From Actinocrinis sp035653575 (lineage in GTDB: Bacteria; Actinomycetota; Actinomycetes; Streptomycetales; Catenulisporaceae): 64,000 nucleotides of DNA. The translations under genes and the position numbers were made by a program. The stretch lies in NCBI RefSeq assembly GCF_035653575.1, contig NZ_DASRBQ010000119.1, positions 1 to 64,000 on the forward strand, written 5' to 3'. Positions 17,245-24,348 of the stretch are shown here, piece by piece (within the stretch, counting starts at the first letter, position 1; the number at the start of each line of letters is the position of its first letter). The notes under the pieces are model-generated. The model was not told the DNA's origin. It saw nothing but the letters and a program-made list of their open reading frames with translations, and made no database searches.

Positions 17245-17795
17245 AGCTCGTCCTGACCCAGTACACCGAGATCGTCGTCCTGGCCGCGGTTCTCATCCTG
17301 CTGTTCGGCCTCTACCTCAGCTGGACCGCGACCCGGCTCGACCGCCTGCACGTGCGCCTCGACGCGGCCCGGGTGGCCCTCGACGCGCAACTGGTCCGCC
17401 GCTCCGCCGCGACCCTCGAGCTCGCCCGCTCCGGACTGCTCGACGTCGCCACCGCGGTCATTCTGGCCACCGCCGCACGCAGCGCCCAGATCGCGACCGA
17501 GGACGAGCGCGAGCCGGCCGAATCGGCGCTCACCCGCGACCTGCGCGCAGCGTTCGACGACCCCGAGGAGCTCAAGCAGCTGGCCGAGACGCCAGAGGGC
17601 GCGGATCTGGTCCAGGAGCTCGGCGCGGCCATGCGCAGGGTCCAGCTCGCGCGGCGCTTCCACAACGAGTCGGTGCGTGCGGTACGCCAGATCCGCGGAT
17701 ATCGCCGAGTGCGGTACTTCCGGCTCGCCGGTCGCGCTCCCGATAAGCCGACTTTCGAGATCGACGACGAACCGCCCGCCGTCTTCGCCCGCTAA
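17241..17795 (+). CDS. Divergent LemA-like single-pass membrane protein
   Basis: A 184-aa protein with one N-terminal membrane helix (residues 9-29) followed by long helices. The pattern fits LemA: a helix after the membrane segment with LDAARVALDAQLVRRSAATLELA (compare the LemA 'D-V-Q-L-K-R-R' helix), and a C-terminal ARRFHNESVRAVRQIRGYRRVRYFRLAG ending in EIDD. LemA proteins are helical-bundle membrane proteins of unclear function. GTG 17241 overlaps the pimA stop (GTGA), so it belongs to the PIM operon. The assignment rests on motif recognition by eye. Confidence 0.7.
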   Translation: MKLVLTQYTEIVVLAAVLILLFGLYLSWTATRLDRLHVRLDAARVALDAQLVRRSAATLELARSGLLDVATAVILATAARSAQIATEDEREPAESALTRDLRAAFDDPEELKQLAETPEGADLVQELGAAMRRVQLARRFHNESVRAVRQIRGYRRVRYFRLAGRAPDKPTFEIDDEPPAVFAR

Positions 17796-17822
17796 GACCC
17801 GCGTTTCCTGGTAAGAGTCACT

Positions 17823-17857
17823 ACCTCAGGTCACTCCGCACAGCGTAAGCCTGAGGT
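17823..17857 (+). terminator. Hairpin at end of the PIM operon
   Basis: 8-bp arms ACCTCAGG (17823-17830) and CCTGAGGT (17850-17857) with a 19-nt loop, 27 bp after the LemA-like stop. Moderate stability and no T-tract. Confidence 0.45.
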
Positions 17858-17904
17858 GGGACGCTTCTGACAGGCCGTGAACCGAGATCGTGCTCATCAG
17901 GTCA

Positions 17905-17910
17905 TAAGAT
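17905..17910 (+). promoter_or_regulatory. Candidate -10 box of pdxST
   Basis: TAAGAT, within CATAAGAT, would start transcription near 17917 and give a leader of about 40 nt. GAGGT at 17946-17950 serves as the ribosome site for the pdxS GTG. No clear -35. Confidence 0.4.
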
Positions 17911-17955
17911 GGATGTGTCTCCATCACGCCTGAGTACCCGCGAGCGAGGTCAGCT

Positions 17956-18876
17956 GTGTCCACCAACCCCACTCCCGGCCAGTCCGACGCGGCCCCGCAG
18001 CTCGGCACCGCCCGCGTCAAGCGCGGCATGGCCGAGATGCTCAAGGGCGGCGTCATCATGGACGTGGTCACTCCCGAGCAGGCGAAGATCGCCGAAGACG
18101 CGGGGGCGGTCGCGGTCATGGCGCTCGAGCGCGTCCCGGCCGACATCCGCAAGGACGGCGGTGTGGCCCGCATGTCCGACCCGGACATGATCGACGGCAT
18201 CATCAACGCCGTCTCGATCCCGGTCATGGCCAAGGCCCGGATCGGCCACTTCGTCGAGGCGCAGGTGCTCCAGTCGCTCGGCGTCGACTACATCGACGAG
18301 TCCGAGGTGCTGACCCCGGCCGACGAGACCCACCACATCGACAAGTGGGCCTTCACCGTCCCGTTCGTGTGCGGCGCGACCAACCTGGGCGAGGCGCTGC
18401 GCCGGATCGCCGAGGGCGCCGCGATGATCCGCTCCAAGGGCGAGGCCGGCACCGGCAACGTGGTCGAGGCCACCCGGCACATGCGCCAGATCCGCGCGGA
18501 CATCCGCCGGCTGACCACCCTCGACGAGTCCGAGCTGTTCCTGGCCGCCAAGAACCTCCAGGCGCCCTACGAGATCGTCAAGGAGGTCGCGGCCACCGGC
18601 AAGCTGCCGGTCGTGCTGTTCACCGCGGGCGGCCTGGCCACCCCGGCCGACGCGGCGATGATGATGCAGCTCGGCGCCGAGGGCGTCTTCGTCGGCTCCG
18701 GCATCTTCAAGTCCGGCGACCCGGCCAAGCGCGCCGCGGCGATCGTGAAGGCCACCACCTTCCACGACGACCCCGACGTGATCGCCAAGGTCTCCCGCGG
18801 GCTCGGCGAGCCGATGGTCGGCATCAACATCGACACCCTGCCCGAGTCCGAGCGCTACGCCGGGCGCGGCTGGTGA
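17956..18876 (+). CDS. pdxS: Pyridoxal 5'-phosphate synthase subunit PdxS
   Basis: A 306-aa (beta/alpha)8 lyase that builds PLP from ribose 5-phosphate, glyceraldehyde 3-phosphate and ammonia supplied by PdxT. The first 15-20 residues are a variable extension (MSTNPTPGQSDAAPQ). The core starts TARVKRGMAEMLKGGVIMDV, which carries the substrate Asp, and the second catalytic Lys lies in VGATNLGEALRRI / MIRSKGEAGTGNV. The GTG start has GAGGT 5 nt upstream. The stop overlaps the pdxT start. Confidence 0.97.
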   Translation: MSTNPTPGQSDAAPQLGTARVKRGMAEMLKGGVIMDVVTPEQAKIAEDAGAVAVMALERVPADIRKDGGVARMSDPDMIDGIINAVSIPVMAKARIGHFVEAQVLQSLGVDYIDESEVLTPADETHHIDKWAFTVPFVCGATNLGEALRRIAEGAAMIRSKGEAGTGNVVEATRHMRQIRADIRRLTTLDESELFLAAKNLQAPYEIVKEVAATGKLPVVLFTAGGLATPADAAMMMQLGAEGVFVGSGIFKSGDPAKRAAAIVKATTFHDDPDVIAKVSRGLGEPMVGINIDTLPESERYAGRGW

Positions 18877-19511
18877 CGGTCTCTCAGCCCGTCACGATCG
18901 GCGTGCTCGCCCTCCAGGGCGACGTGCGCGAGCACTTGGCGATGCTCGAAGCGGTGGGCGCGCGCGCCGTCACGGTGCGCCGCCCCGCCGAGCTCGACGC
19001 GGTCGAGGCCCTGGTCATCCCGGGCGGCGAGTCCACCGCCATGTGGAAGCTCGCCACAGCCTTCGAGCTGTTCGAGCCGGTGCGCAAGCGGATCAGCGAC
19101 GGCATGCCGGCCTACGGCTCCTGCGCCGGGATGATCATGCTCGCCGACCGGGTGCTCGACGCGGCGCCCGGCCAGGAGACCTTCGGCGGCATCGCGATGA
19201 CCGTGCGGCGCAACGCCTTCGGCCGGCAGGTCGACTCCTTCGAGGGTCCGATCGAGTTCGACGGCCTCGAGGGCGAGGAGGGCGCGGCCGGCGCGGCCGG
19301 AACCCTGCACGGGGTGTTCATCCGCGCGCCGTGGGTCGAGCAGGTCGATCCGGCGGTGCGCGTCACGGCGCGGGTCACGGCGGGTCCCGGCGCGGGTAGG
19401 ATCGTCGCCGTTCGGCAAGGCGCGCTGATGGCCACCTCGTTCCATCCGGAGCTCACCGGGGACCTGCGCGTGCACGGCCGCTTCGCGCAGATCGCGCGCG
19501 CCGCCCGCTGA
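18873..19511 (+). CDS. pdxT: Pyridoxal 5'-phosphate synthase glutaminase PdxT
   Basis: A 212-aa class I glutaminase that feeds ammonia to PdxS. The catalytic Cys is in GSCAGMIML and the His-Glu pair in SFHPELTGD; the early motif LALQGDVREH and VIPGGESTAMW are typical. The GTG overlaps the pdxS stop (GTGA), so the two subunits are coupled. A short Glu/Gly/Ala-rich insert (EGEEGAAGAAG) sits near residue 132. Confidence 0.96.
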   Translation: MTVSQPVTIGVLALQGDVREHLAMLEAVGARAVTVRRPAELDAVEALVIPGGESTAMWKLATAFELFEPVRKRISDGMPAYGSCAGMIMLADRVLDAAPGQETFGGIAMTVRRNAFGRQVDSFEGPIEFDGLEGEEGAAGAAGTLHGVFIRAPWVEQVDPAVRVTARVTAGPGAGRIVAVRQGALMATSFHPELTGDLRVHGRFAQIARAAR

Positions 19512-19514
19512 ACC

Positions 19515-19540
19515 CGCCGCCGCGCAGGGCCGCGGCGGCG
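19515..19540 (+). terminator. GC hairpin after pdxT
   Basis: Perfect 10-bp arms CGCCGCCGCG (19515-19524) and CGCGGCGGCG (19531-19540) with a 6-nt loop, beginning 4 nt after the pdxT stop. No T-tract. Confidence 0.7.
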
Positions 19541-19610
19541 TGACGACGAGTCCGTGAGGCGACTCCCGTGTAGTCCGTGACGACGGGGTTTGGGAAGAAG
19601 GAGCGAAGGC

Positions 19611-20369
19611 ATGTCCGGCCACTCCAAGTGGGCGACCACCAAGCACAAGAAGGCCGTGATCGACGCCAAGCGCGGCAAGCTCTTCGCGAAGATGATCAAG
19701 AACATCGAGGTGGCCGCGCGCACCGGCGGCGGCGACCCGGCGGGCAACCCGACCCTGTACGACGCCATTCAGAAGGCGAAGAAGAGCTCGGTCCCGAACG
19801 ACAACATCGACCGCGCGATCAAGCGCGGCTCCGGGGCCGAGGCCGGCGGTGCGGACTACCAGACCATCATGTACGAGGGCTACGCCCCCAACGGGGTCGC
19901 GGTGCTGATCGAGTGCCTGACCGACAACCGCAACCGAGCCGCCTCCGAGGTGCGCGTCGCGATGACCCGCAACGGCGGCTCGATGGCCGACCCCGGCTCG
20001 GTGTCCTACCTGTTCGGCCGCAAGGGCCAGATCATCGTGCCCAAGAGCGACGGGCTGACCGAGGACTCGATCCTGGAGGCGGTCCTGGACGCCGGCGCCG
20101 AGGAGGTCAACGACCTCGGCGACTCCTTCGAGGTGATCTCCGAGCCCGGCGACCTGATCCCGGTGCGCACCGCGCTACAGGACGCCAAGATCGACTACGA
20201 CTCGGCCGAGTCCCCGTTCATGCCCACCATGCAGGTGCAGCTGGACGAGGAGGGCGCGCGCAAGATCTTCAAGCTCATCGACGCGCTCGAGGACAGCGAC
20301 GATGTGCAGAACGTCTACGCCAACTTCGACGTCCCCGACGAGATCATGGCCAAGCTCGACGAAGAGTAG
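19611..20369 (+). CDS. yebC: YebC/PmpR family regulatory protein
   Basis: A 252-aa protein beginning MSGHSKWATTKHKKAVIDAKRGK, the invariant start of the YebC/TACO1 family. It keeps the later signatures KKSSVPNDNIDRAI and YEGYAPNGVAVL. YebC proteins were described as DNA-binding regulators (including next to ruvC) and more recently as ribosome-associated factors that relieve stalling at proline stretches. The ATG is preceded by AAGGAG with 7-nt spacing. In many bacteria yebC directly precedes ruvCAB; here a toxin-antitoxin pair intervenes. Confidence 0.96.
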   Translation: MSGHSKWATTKHKKAVIDAKRGKLFAKMIKNIEVAARTGGGDPAGNPTLYDAIQKAKKSSVPNDNIDRAIKRGSGAEAGGADYQTIMYEGYAPNGVAVLIECLTDNRNRAASEVRVAMTRNGGSMADPGSVSYLFGRKGQIIVPKSDGLTEDSILEAVLDAGAEEVNDLGDSFEVISEPGDLIPVRTALQDAKIDYDSAESPFMPTMQVQLDEEGARKIFKLIDALEDSDDVQNVYANFDVPDEIMAKLDEE

Positions 20370-20398
20370 GCCCGAGCGCGAGCTAGCCTGGCCGATCT

Positions 20399-20417
20399 TC
20401 TAGTTTTCTACTAGACT
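20399..20417 (+). promoter_or_regulatory. Promoter/operator of the Phd/PIN pair
   Basis: A perfect inverted repeat TCTAGT - 5 nt - ACTAGA (20399-20415) overlaps TAGACT (20412-20417), a -10 box 6 nt before the antitoxin ATG. The layout (operator over the -10, leaderless start) parallels that of the toxin-antitoxin pair at the left edge. It lies 29 bp after the yebC stop. Phd-type proteins repress their own promoters through such palindromes; binding here is inferred. Confidence 0.62.
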
Positions 20418-20423
20418 CGGGTC

Positions 20424-20732
20424 ATGGCTAGTTCGCGGGCTATGACCGGGCCAGAGCCGGTCACGATCACAGAGCTCAATCAGCAGACCACGGCCGTGCT
20501 TCGCCGAGTGAAGGCCGGCGAGTCGCTGCCGATCACCGAACGCGGCCAGGTGGTGGCTTTCCTGACGCCGCCACCGCCGACGGTCACGGGCAACCCGACG
20601 ATAGACCGCTGGATCGCCGAGGGGCGGCTGGTGCCCGCCGCCGTGCCCGGAACGATCCTCGATCTGTTGCCGCTTCCCGAGGGCAACGCCGCCAGCATCG
20701 CCGACGAGGTCATCGCGGAGCGGGACGCCTGA
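20424..20732 (+). CDS. Phd/YefM-type antitoxin
   Basis: A 102-aa protein with the Phd/YefM fold in residues 12-50: VTITELNQQTTAVLRRVKAGESLPITERGQVVAFLTP (strand-helix-helix-strand DNA-binding half). A Pro-rich hinge and a C-terminal tail (DLLPLPEGNAASIADEVIAERDA) follow and should bind the toxin. The stop overlaps the next start (TGATG). It interrupts the yebC - ruvC arrangement. Confidence 0.85.
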   Translation: MASSRAMTGPEPVTITELNQQTTAVLRRVKAGESLPITERGQVVAFLTPPPPTVTGNPTIDRWIAEGRLVPAAVPGTILDLLPLPEGNAASIADEVIAERDA

Positions 20733-21124
20733 TGCTCTACCTCGACACCTCGGCCGCGGCAAAGCTGGTGAAGGATGAACGCGAGTCCGCTCAACTCGCG
20801 ATCTTCATCACGACCAGACTCGGCGAGCCGCTGGTCTCCTCCGCGCTCATCTACCCGGAACTGATCCGGGCAGTGAACCGGGTAGACCCCGGGCTTTCGG
20901 CACGCGCCGTCTCACTGCTCCAGCGGATCATGACCGTGCCGATGGCGACGGACATCGTACTGTCCTCGGCGACGGTCGGGAACCCGCTGCTGCGCACGCT
21001 CGATGCCATCCATCTCGCCACCGCGCTGACCATCGCCGAAGAGGTTAGTTCGTTCATCACGTACGACAAACGCCTTGCGGAGGCGGCCGCGACGGCCGGT
21101 CTCAACATCGAAGCGCCCGAGTGA
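20732..21124 (+). CDS. PIN-domain toxin (VapC family)
   Basis: A 130-aa PIN ribonuclease. The acidic metal-binding residues are visible: D5 in MLYLDTSAAAKL, E43 in YPELIRAVNR, D91 in LDAIHLATAL and D109 in SSFITYDKRLAEAA, the standard order for VapC toxins that cut tRNA or rRNA. It overlaps the antitoxin stop by one base. ruvC starts only 10 bp after its stop, so ruvC may be read partly from the toxin-antitoxin promoter. Confidence 0.88.
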   Translation: MLYLDTSAAAKLVKDERESAQLAIFITTRLGEPLVSSALIYPELIRAVNRVDPGLSARAVSLLQRIMTVPMATDIVLSSATVGNPLLRTLDAIHLATALTIAEEVSSFITYDKRLAEAAATAGLNIEAPE

Positions 21125-21134
21125 TCGGCATCGA

Positions 21135-21713
21135 GTGAGAGTCCTCGGCGTGGACCCGGGGCTGACGCGGATGGGCGTCGGCGTGGTCGAGGGACGCATC
21201 GGCGCGCCGCTGTCGATAGTGGCCGCCGGAGTGGTGCGCACGCCCGCCGACGAGCCCATCCACCGGCGACTGCTCTCGATCGACGAGCAGATCAGCGAGT
21301 GGCTGGACACGTACAAGCCCGACGCGGTCGCCGTGGAGCGTATGTTCGCGCAGGAGGGCGTTCGTACGATCATGGGCACCGCGCAGGCAGCGGGGATCGC
21401 CATGGTGGCCGCCGCGAAGCGCGGGCTACCCGTCGCGATGCACACGCCGAGCGAGGTCAAGGCCGCGATCACCGGTGACGGGCGGGCGCAGAAGGAACAG
21501 GTCGCCGCCATGGTGGTAAGGATCCTGAAGCTAGCCGAGGCGCCCAAGCCGGTCGACGCCACCGACGCGCTCGCCCTCGCGATCTGCCACGTCTGGCGCG
21601 GCGGCGCGGCCGATCGGATCGCCGAAGCGCTGCAACGCCAGGGAGTGTCGCTGCCCTCCGGTAACGTGCCGATGCACAGGGAACGTGGACGGCGGAAGGG
21701 CGGCTTCAGATGA
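21135..21713 (+). CDS. ruvC: Holliday junction endonuclease RuvC
   Basis: A 192-aa nuclease that resolves Holliday junctions by paired nicks. The first catalytic Asp is in RVLGVDPGLTRMG, the Glu in AVERMFAQEG, and the C-terminal acidic pair in VDATDALALAICH. The start chosen is GTG 21135, right before the conserved first strand; the longer frame from 21075 only reads back through the toxin gene. No good Shine-Dalgarno is visible. Confidence 0.95.
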   Translation: MRVLGVDPGLTRMGVGVVEGRIGAPLSIVAAGVVRTPADEPIHRRLLSIDEQISEWLDTYKPDAVAVERMFAQEGVRTIMGTAQAAGIAMVAAAKRGLPVAMHTPSEVKAAITGDGRAQKEQVAAMVVRILKLAEAPKPVDATDALALAICHVWRGGAADRIAEALQRQGVSLPSGNVPMHRERGRRKGGFR

Positions 21714-21750
21714 GCGGCGTGCGGAAACTGCCAGCGTCCGGCGGCGCCGC

Positions 21751-22389
21751 GTGATCGCCTTCGTCGAGGGCCAGGTCGACGCGCTCGCCCCGGACGCGGC
21801 GGTGGTCAAGGTCGGCGGGGTCGGGCTGCTCGTGCACTGCGCGCCCGGCACGCTCGCGCAGCTGACGGTCGGTCAGCAGGCCCGCCTGGCCACGAGTCTG
21901 ATCGTGCGTGAGGATTCGCTCACCCTCTACGGCTTCGCGGACGATGACGAGCGCACCGTCTTCGAGCTGCTGCAGACCGCCAGCGGAGTCGGTCCCCGGC
22001 TCGCGCAGGCCATGCTGGCCACACACCGCCCGGACACGCTGCGCACCATCTTCGCCACCCAGGACCAAAGGGCGCTGACACTGGTGCCCGGCATCGGGCC
22101 GAAAGGCGCGCAGAAGCTGCTGATCGAGCTCAAGGGCCGGCTCGGCGCACCCAGCGGCGCGGCCGCGCAGGGCGCCTCCGGCGGTCCGGCGGCCGGCAGC
22201 GCCGCGCCCGGCGTCACGCCCTGGCGCGGCCAGCTGCTCGAAGCCCTGACCGGCCTCGGCTGGACCGCCCGGGACGCCGAGGCCGCGCTCGCCGACGTCG
22301 AGCCGGTCGCCGCCGAGGCCGAGGCCCGCGGCGAGAGCCCGCAACTGCCCGTCCTGCTGCGCGCCGCACTGCGCAGCCTGAAGCGATAA
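21751..22389 (+). CDS. ruvA: Holliday junction branch-migration subunit RuvA
   Basis: A 212-aa junction-binding protein that recruits RuvB. It starts MIAFVEGQVDAL (OB-fold domain), carries the helix-hairpin-helix pair (LLQTASGVGPRLAQAML and LTLVPGIGPKGAQKLLIELKGRL), a Gly/Ala linker (residues 134-153), and a C-terminal RuvB-binding domain (LTGLGWTARDAEAAL). GTG 21751 is the conserved start. It begins 37 bp after ruvC. Confidence 0.96.
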   Translation: MIAFVEGQVDALAPDAAVVKVGGVGLLVHCAPGTLAQLTVGQQARLATSLIVREDSLTLYGFADDDERTVFELLQTASGVGPRLAQAMLATHRPDTLRTIFATQDQRALTLVPGIGPKGAQKLLIELKGRLGAPSGAAAQGASGGPAAGSAAPGVTPWRGQLLEALTGLGWTARDAEAALADVEPVAAEAEARGESPQLPVLLRAALRSLKR

Positions 22390-22407
22390 CCGGCGGGGGA
22401 GAGCGCA

Positions 22408-23514
22408 ATGGCCAACGAGCCGCGGCTGATGGACGCGAGCGCGGACAACGACGAGCGCGCCGCCGAGGCGGCGCTGCGCCCCAAGTCGCTCGCCGACTTC
22501 GTGGGCCAGCGCAAGGTGCGTGAACAGCTCGAACTGGTGCTGCACGCGGCCAAGGGCCGCGGCACCGCGCCCGACCACATCCTGCTGGCCGGCCCGCCCG
22601 GGCTCGGCAAGACCACCCTCGCGATGATCATCGCCGCCGAGCTCGGCGTGCCGATCCGGATCACCTCGGGTCCCGCCATCCAGCACGCCGGCGATCTGGC
22701 CGCCATCCTCTCCTCACTGGCCGACGGCGAGGTGCTCTTCCTCGACGAGATCCACCGGATGTCCCGGCCCGCCGAGGAGATGCTCTACATGGCGATGGAG
22801 GACTACCGAGTCGACGTCATCGTCGGCAAGGGCCCCGGCGCGACCGCCATCCCCTTGGAACTTCCACCGTTCACCCTCGTCGGCGCGACCACCCGCTCCG
22901 GCCTGCTTCCCGCCCCGCTGCGCGACCGCTTCGGCTTCACCGGGCACATGGAGTTCTACGAATCCGAGGACCTGGAACGGGTCGCGCACCGCTCCGCGCG
23001 GCTGCTCGGCGTGGACATCGAGCCCGAAGGCGCCGCGGAGATCGCCTCCCGCTCCCGCGGCACCCCGCGTATCGCCAACCGGCTGCTGCGCCGCGTGCGG
23101 GACTTCGCGCAGGTCAGAGGGGACGGCCGGGTCACCCTCGACGCAGCGCGGGCCGCGTTGGAGGTCTACGAGGTGGACGAGCGCGGCCTCGACCGGCTGG
23201 ACCGGGCCGTGCTCGGCGCGTTGTTACGCCTTTTCAACGGCGGCCCGGTCGGCCTGTCCACCCTCGCCGTCGCCATCGGCGAGGAGACCGACACGGTCGA
23301 GGAGGTCGCCGAACCGTTCCTGGTCAGGCAGGGTTTGCTGGCCCGCACCCCGCGCGGCCGTATCGCCACCGCCGCGGCCTGGGCGCACCTCGGGCTGCCG
23401 ATGCCGGCCGGACCGGCGCCGGGCGGCGCGGCCTGGAATCAGACCTTCCCGGGCCAGGCCGCACCGGGGCAAGCCGGGCTATTCGGCGATGATCCAGGCA
23501 ACCCGGGCGTGTAA
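22408..23514 (+). CDS. ruvB: Holliday junction DNA helicase RuvB
   Basis: A 368-aa AAA+ motor for branch migration. Walker A is GPPGLGKT (residues 62-69), Walker B is LFLDEIHRM, sensor 1 is VGATTRSGLL, and the C-terminal winged helix (LGALLRLFNGGPVGLSTLA ... EPFLVRQGLL) is intact. A Gly/Pro/Ala tail of about 35 residues extends past the usual end. GGGGGAGAG lies just upstream of the ATG. Confidence 0.97.
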   Translation: MANEPRLMDASADNDERAAEAALRPKSLADFVGQRKVREQLELVLHAAKGRGTAPDHILLAGPPGLGKTTLAMIIAAELGVPIRITSGPAIQHAGDLAAILSSLADGEVLFLDEIHRMSRPAEEMLYMAMEDYRVDVIVGKGPGATAIPLELPPFTLVGATTRSGLLPAPLRDRFGFTGHMEFYESEDLERVAHRSARLLGVDIEPEGAAEIASRSRGTPRIANRLLRRVRDFAQVRGDGRVTLDAARAALEVYEVDERGLDRLDRAVLGALLRLFNGGPVGLSTLAVAIGEETDTVEEVAEPFLVRQGLLARTPRGRIATAAAWAHLGLPMPAGPAPGGAAWNQTFPGQAAPGQAGLFGDDPGNPGV

Positions 23515-23517
23515 TCG

Positions 23518-23535
23518 GACGCTGTAATGAGCGTC
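23518..23535 (+). terminator. Small hairpin after ruvB
   Basis: GACGCT - 6-nt loop - AGCGTC, starting 4 nt after the ruvB stop. The stem is only 6 bp, so termination may be partial. Confidence 0.35.
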
Positions 23536-23562
23536 GGGTGACGATGCCGCCACCTGGTCTCA

Positions 23563-23592
23563 TTGTTTCGTGCGGGTATGAGCGCATAGACT
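23563..23592 (+). promoter_or_regulatory. Promoter of yajC
   Basis: TTGTTT (23563-23568) and TAGACT (23587-23592) are separated by 18 bp, a good sigma-70/HrdB-type match for an actinobacterium. It predicts a start near 23599 and a leader of about 85 nt before the yajC GTG. Confidence 0.55.
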
Positions 23593-23682
23593 CCGCGTGA
23601 CCTGGAGTGCCTGCGCGCTCCGCGCAGACGATCGCCACCGCGTCGAACCGTGGGACGGTCCCGATAGGACAGCCGATAAATC

Positions 23683-24114
23683 GTGAACCTACTGCTGATC
23701 TACATCGTCGTCATCGGCGGCGTCTTCATCTTCATGACCAGCCGCGGCAACAAGAAGCGGCAGGCCCAGGCGGCGCAGTTGCAGAACGCGCTCACGCTCG
23801 GCGCGGAGGTCCGCACCATCGGGGGACTGGTCGGCGAGGTCGTCGAGGTGACCGACGAGCACGTGGTCGTCGAGACCACCCCCGGCGTGCGGCTCAAGTT
23901 CGTCAAGTCCGCCGTGGCCGGGGTCGTGGCGCCCGCCGAGCCCGAGACCGAGGAGCCGGCGGAGGGCGAGGAGCCCGAGGCGCTGACCGGCGAGAGCGCC
24001 GACGAGCACGAGCCCGAGGCCGCGGCCGAGCCGCAGGACGAGGTGCCCGCGGGTGCCCAGGAGACCGCGGCGGAAGAGGAGCTGCACACCGCTTCTCCCG
24101 CCACGAAGCGGTAG
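23683..24114 (+). CDS. yajC: Preprotein translocase subunit YajC
   Basis: A 143-aa protein with one N-terminal membrane helix (residues 3-18, LLLIYIVVIGGVFIFM) and the YajC domain (QAAQLQNALTLGAEVRTIGGLVGEVVEV). An acidic Glu/Ala tail covers residues 85-143. YajC associates with SecDF and YidC at the Sec translocon. The usual actinobacterial order yajC-secD-secF is kept, although a hairpin with a T-tract follows yajC. Confidence 0.94.
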   Translation: MNLLLIYIVVIGGVFIFMTSRGNKKRQAQAAQLQNALTLGAEVRTIGGLVGEVVEVTDEHVVVETTPGVRLKFVKSAVAGVVAPAEPETEEPAEGEEPEALTGESADEHEPEAAAEPQDEVPAGAQETAAEEELHTASPATKR

Positions 24115-24133
24115 CACGACGAGGTAGACCATC

Positions 24134-24152
24134 CCGCCGCGCGGCGGTTTTT
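24134..24152 (+). terminator. Intrinsic terminator between yajC and secD
   Basis: CCGCCGC directly followed by GCGGCGG (24134-24147), forming at least a 5-bp stem with a GCGC loop, then TTTTT at 24148-24152. It is a textbook intrinsic terminator shape, 19 bp after the yajC stop. It should reduce read-through into secD. Confidence 0.62.
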
Positions 24153-24348
24153 CGGCCGGTTCCCGGGGATCGCGGCTGAGAATCGCCGAAGAATTCTCCG
24201 CGGGCGGGAAACGCCGGACGGTGCGCAACCGTCCCAAGCACGGCACCGCCCGGACTTCGCCGGGCCGCCCGCCGCTCAACCGGCCGGCGGGTCCGCGAAG
24301 CCTGGGAACGGCCGTGTCGAGACCGTGATGACACAGGAGAAGTGCAAC

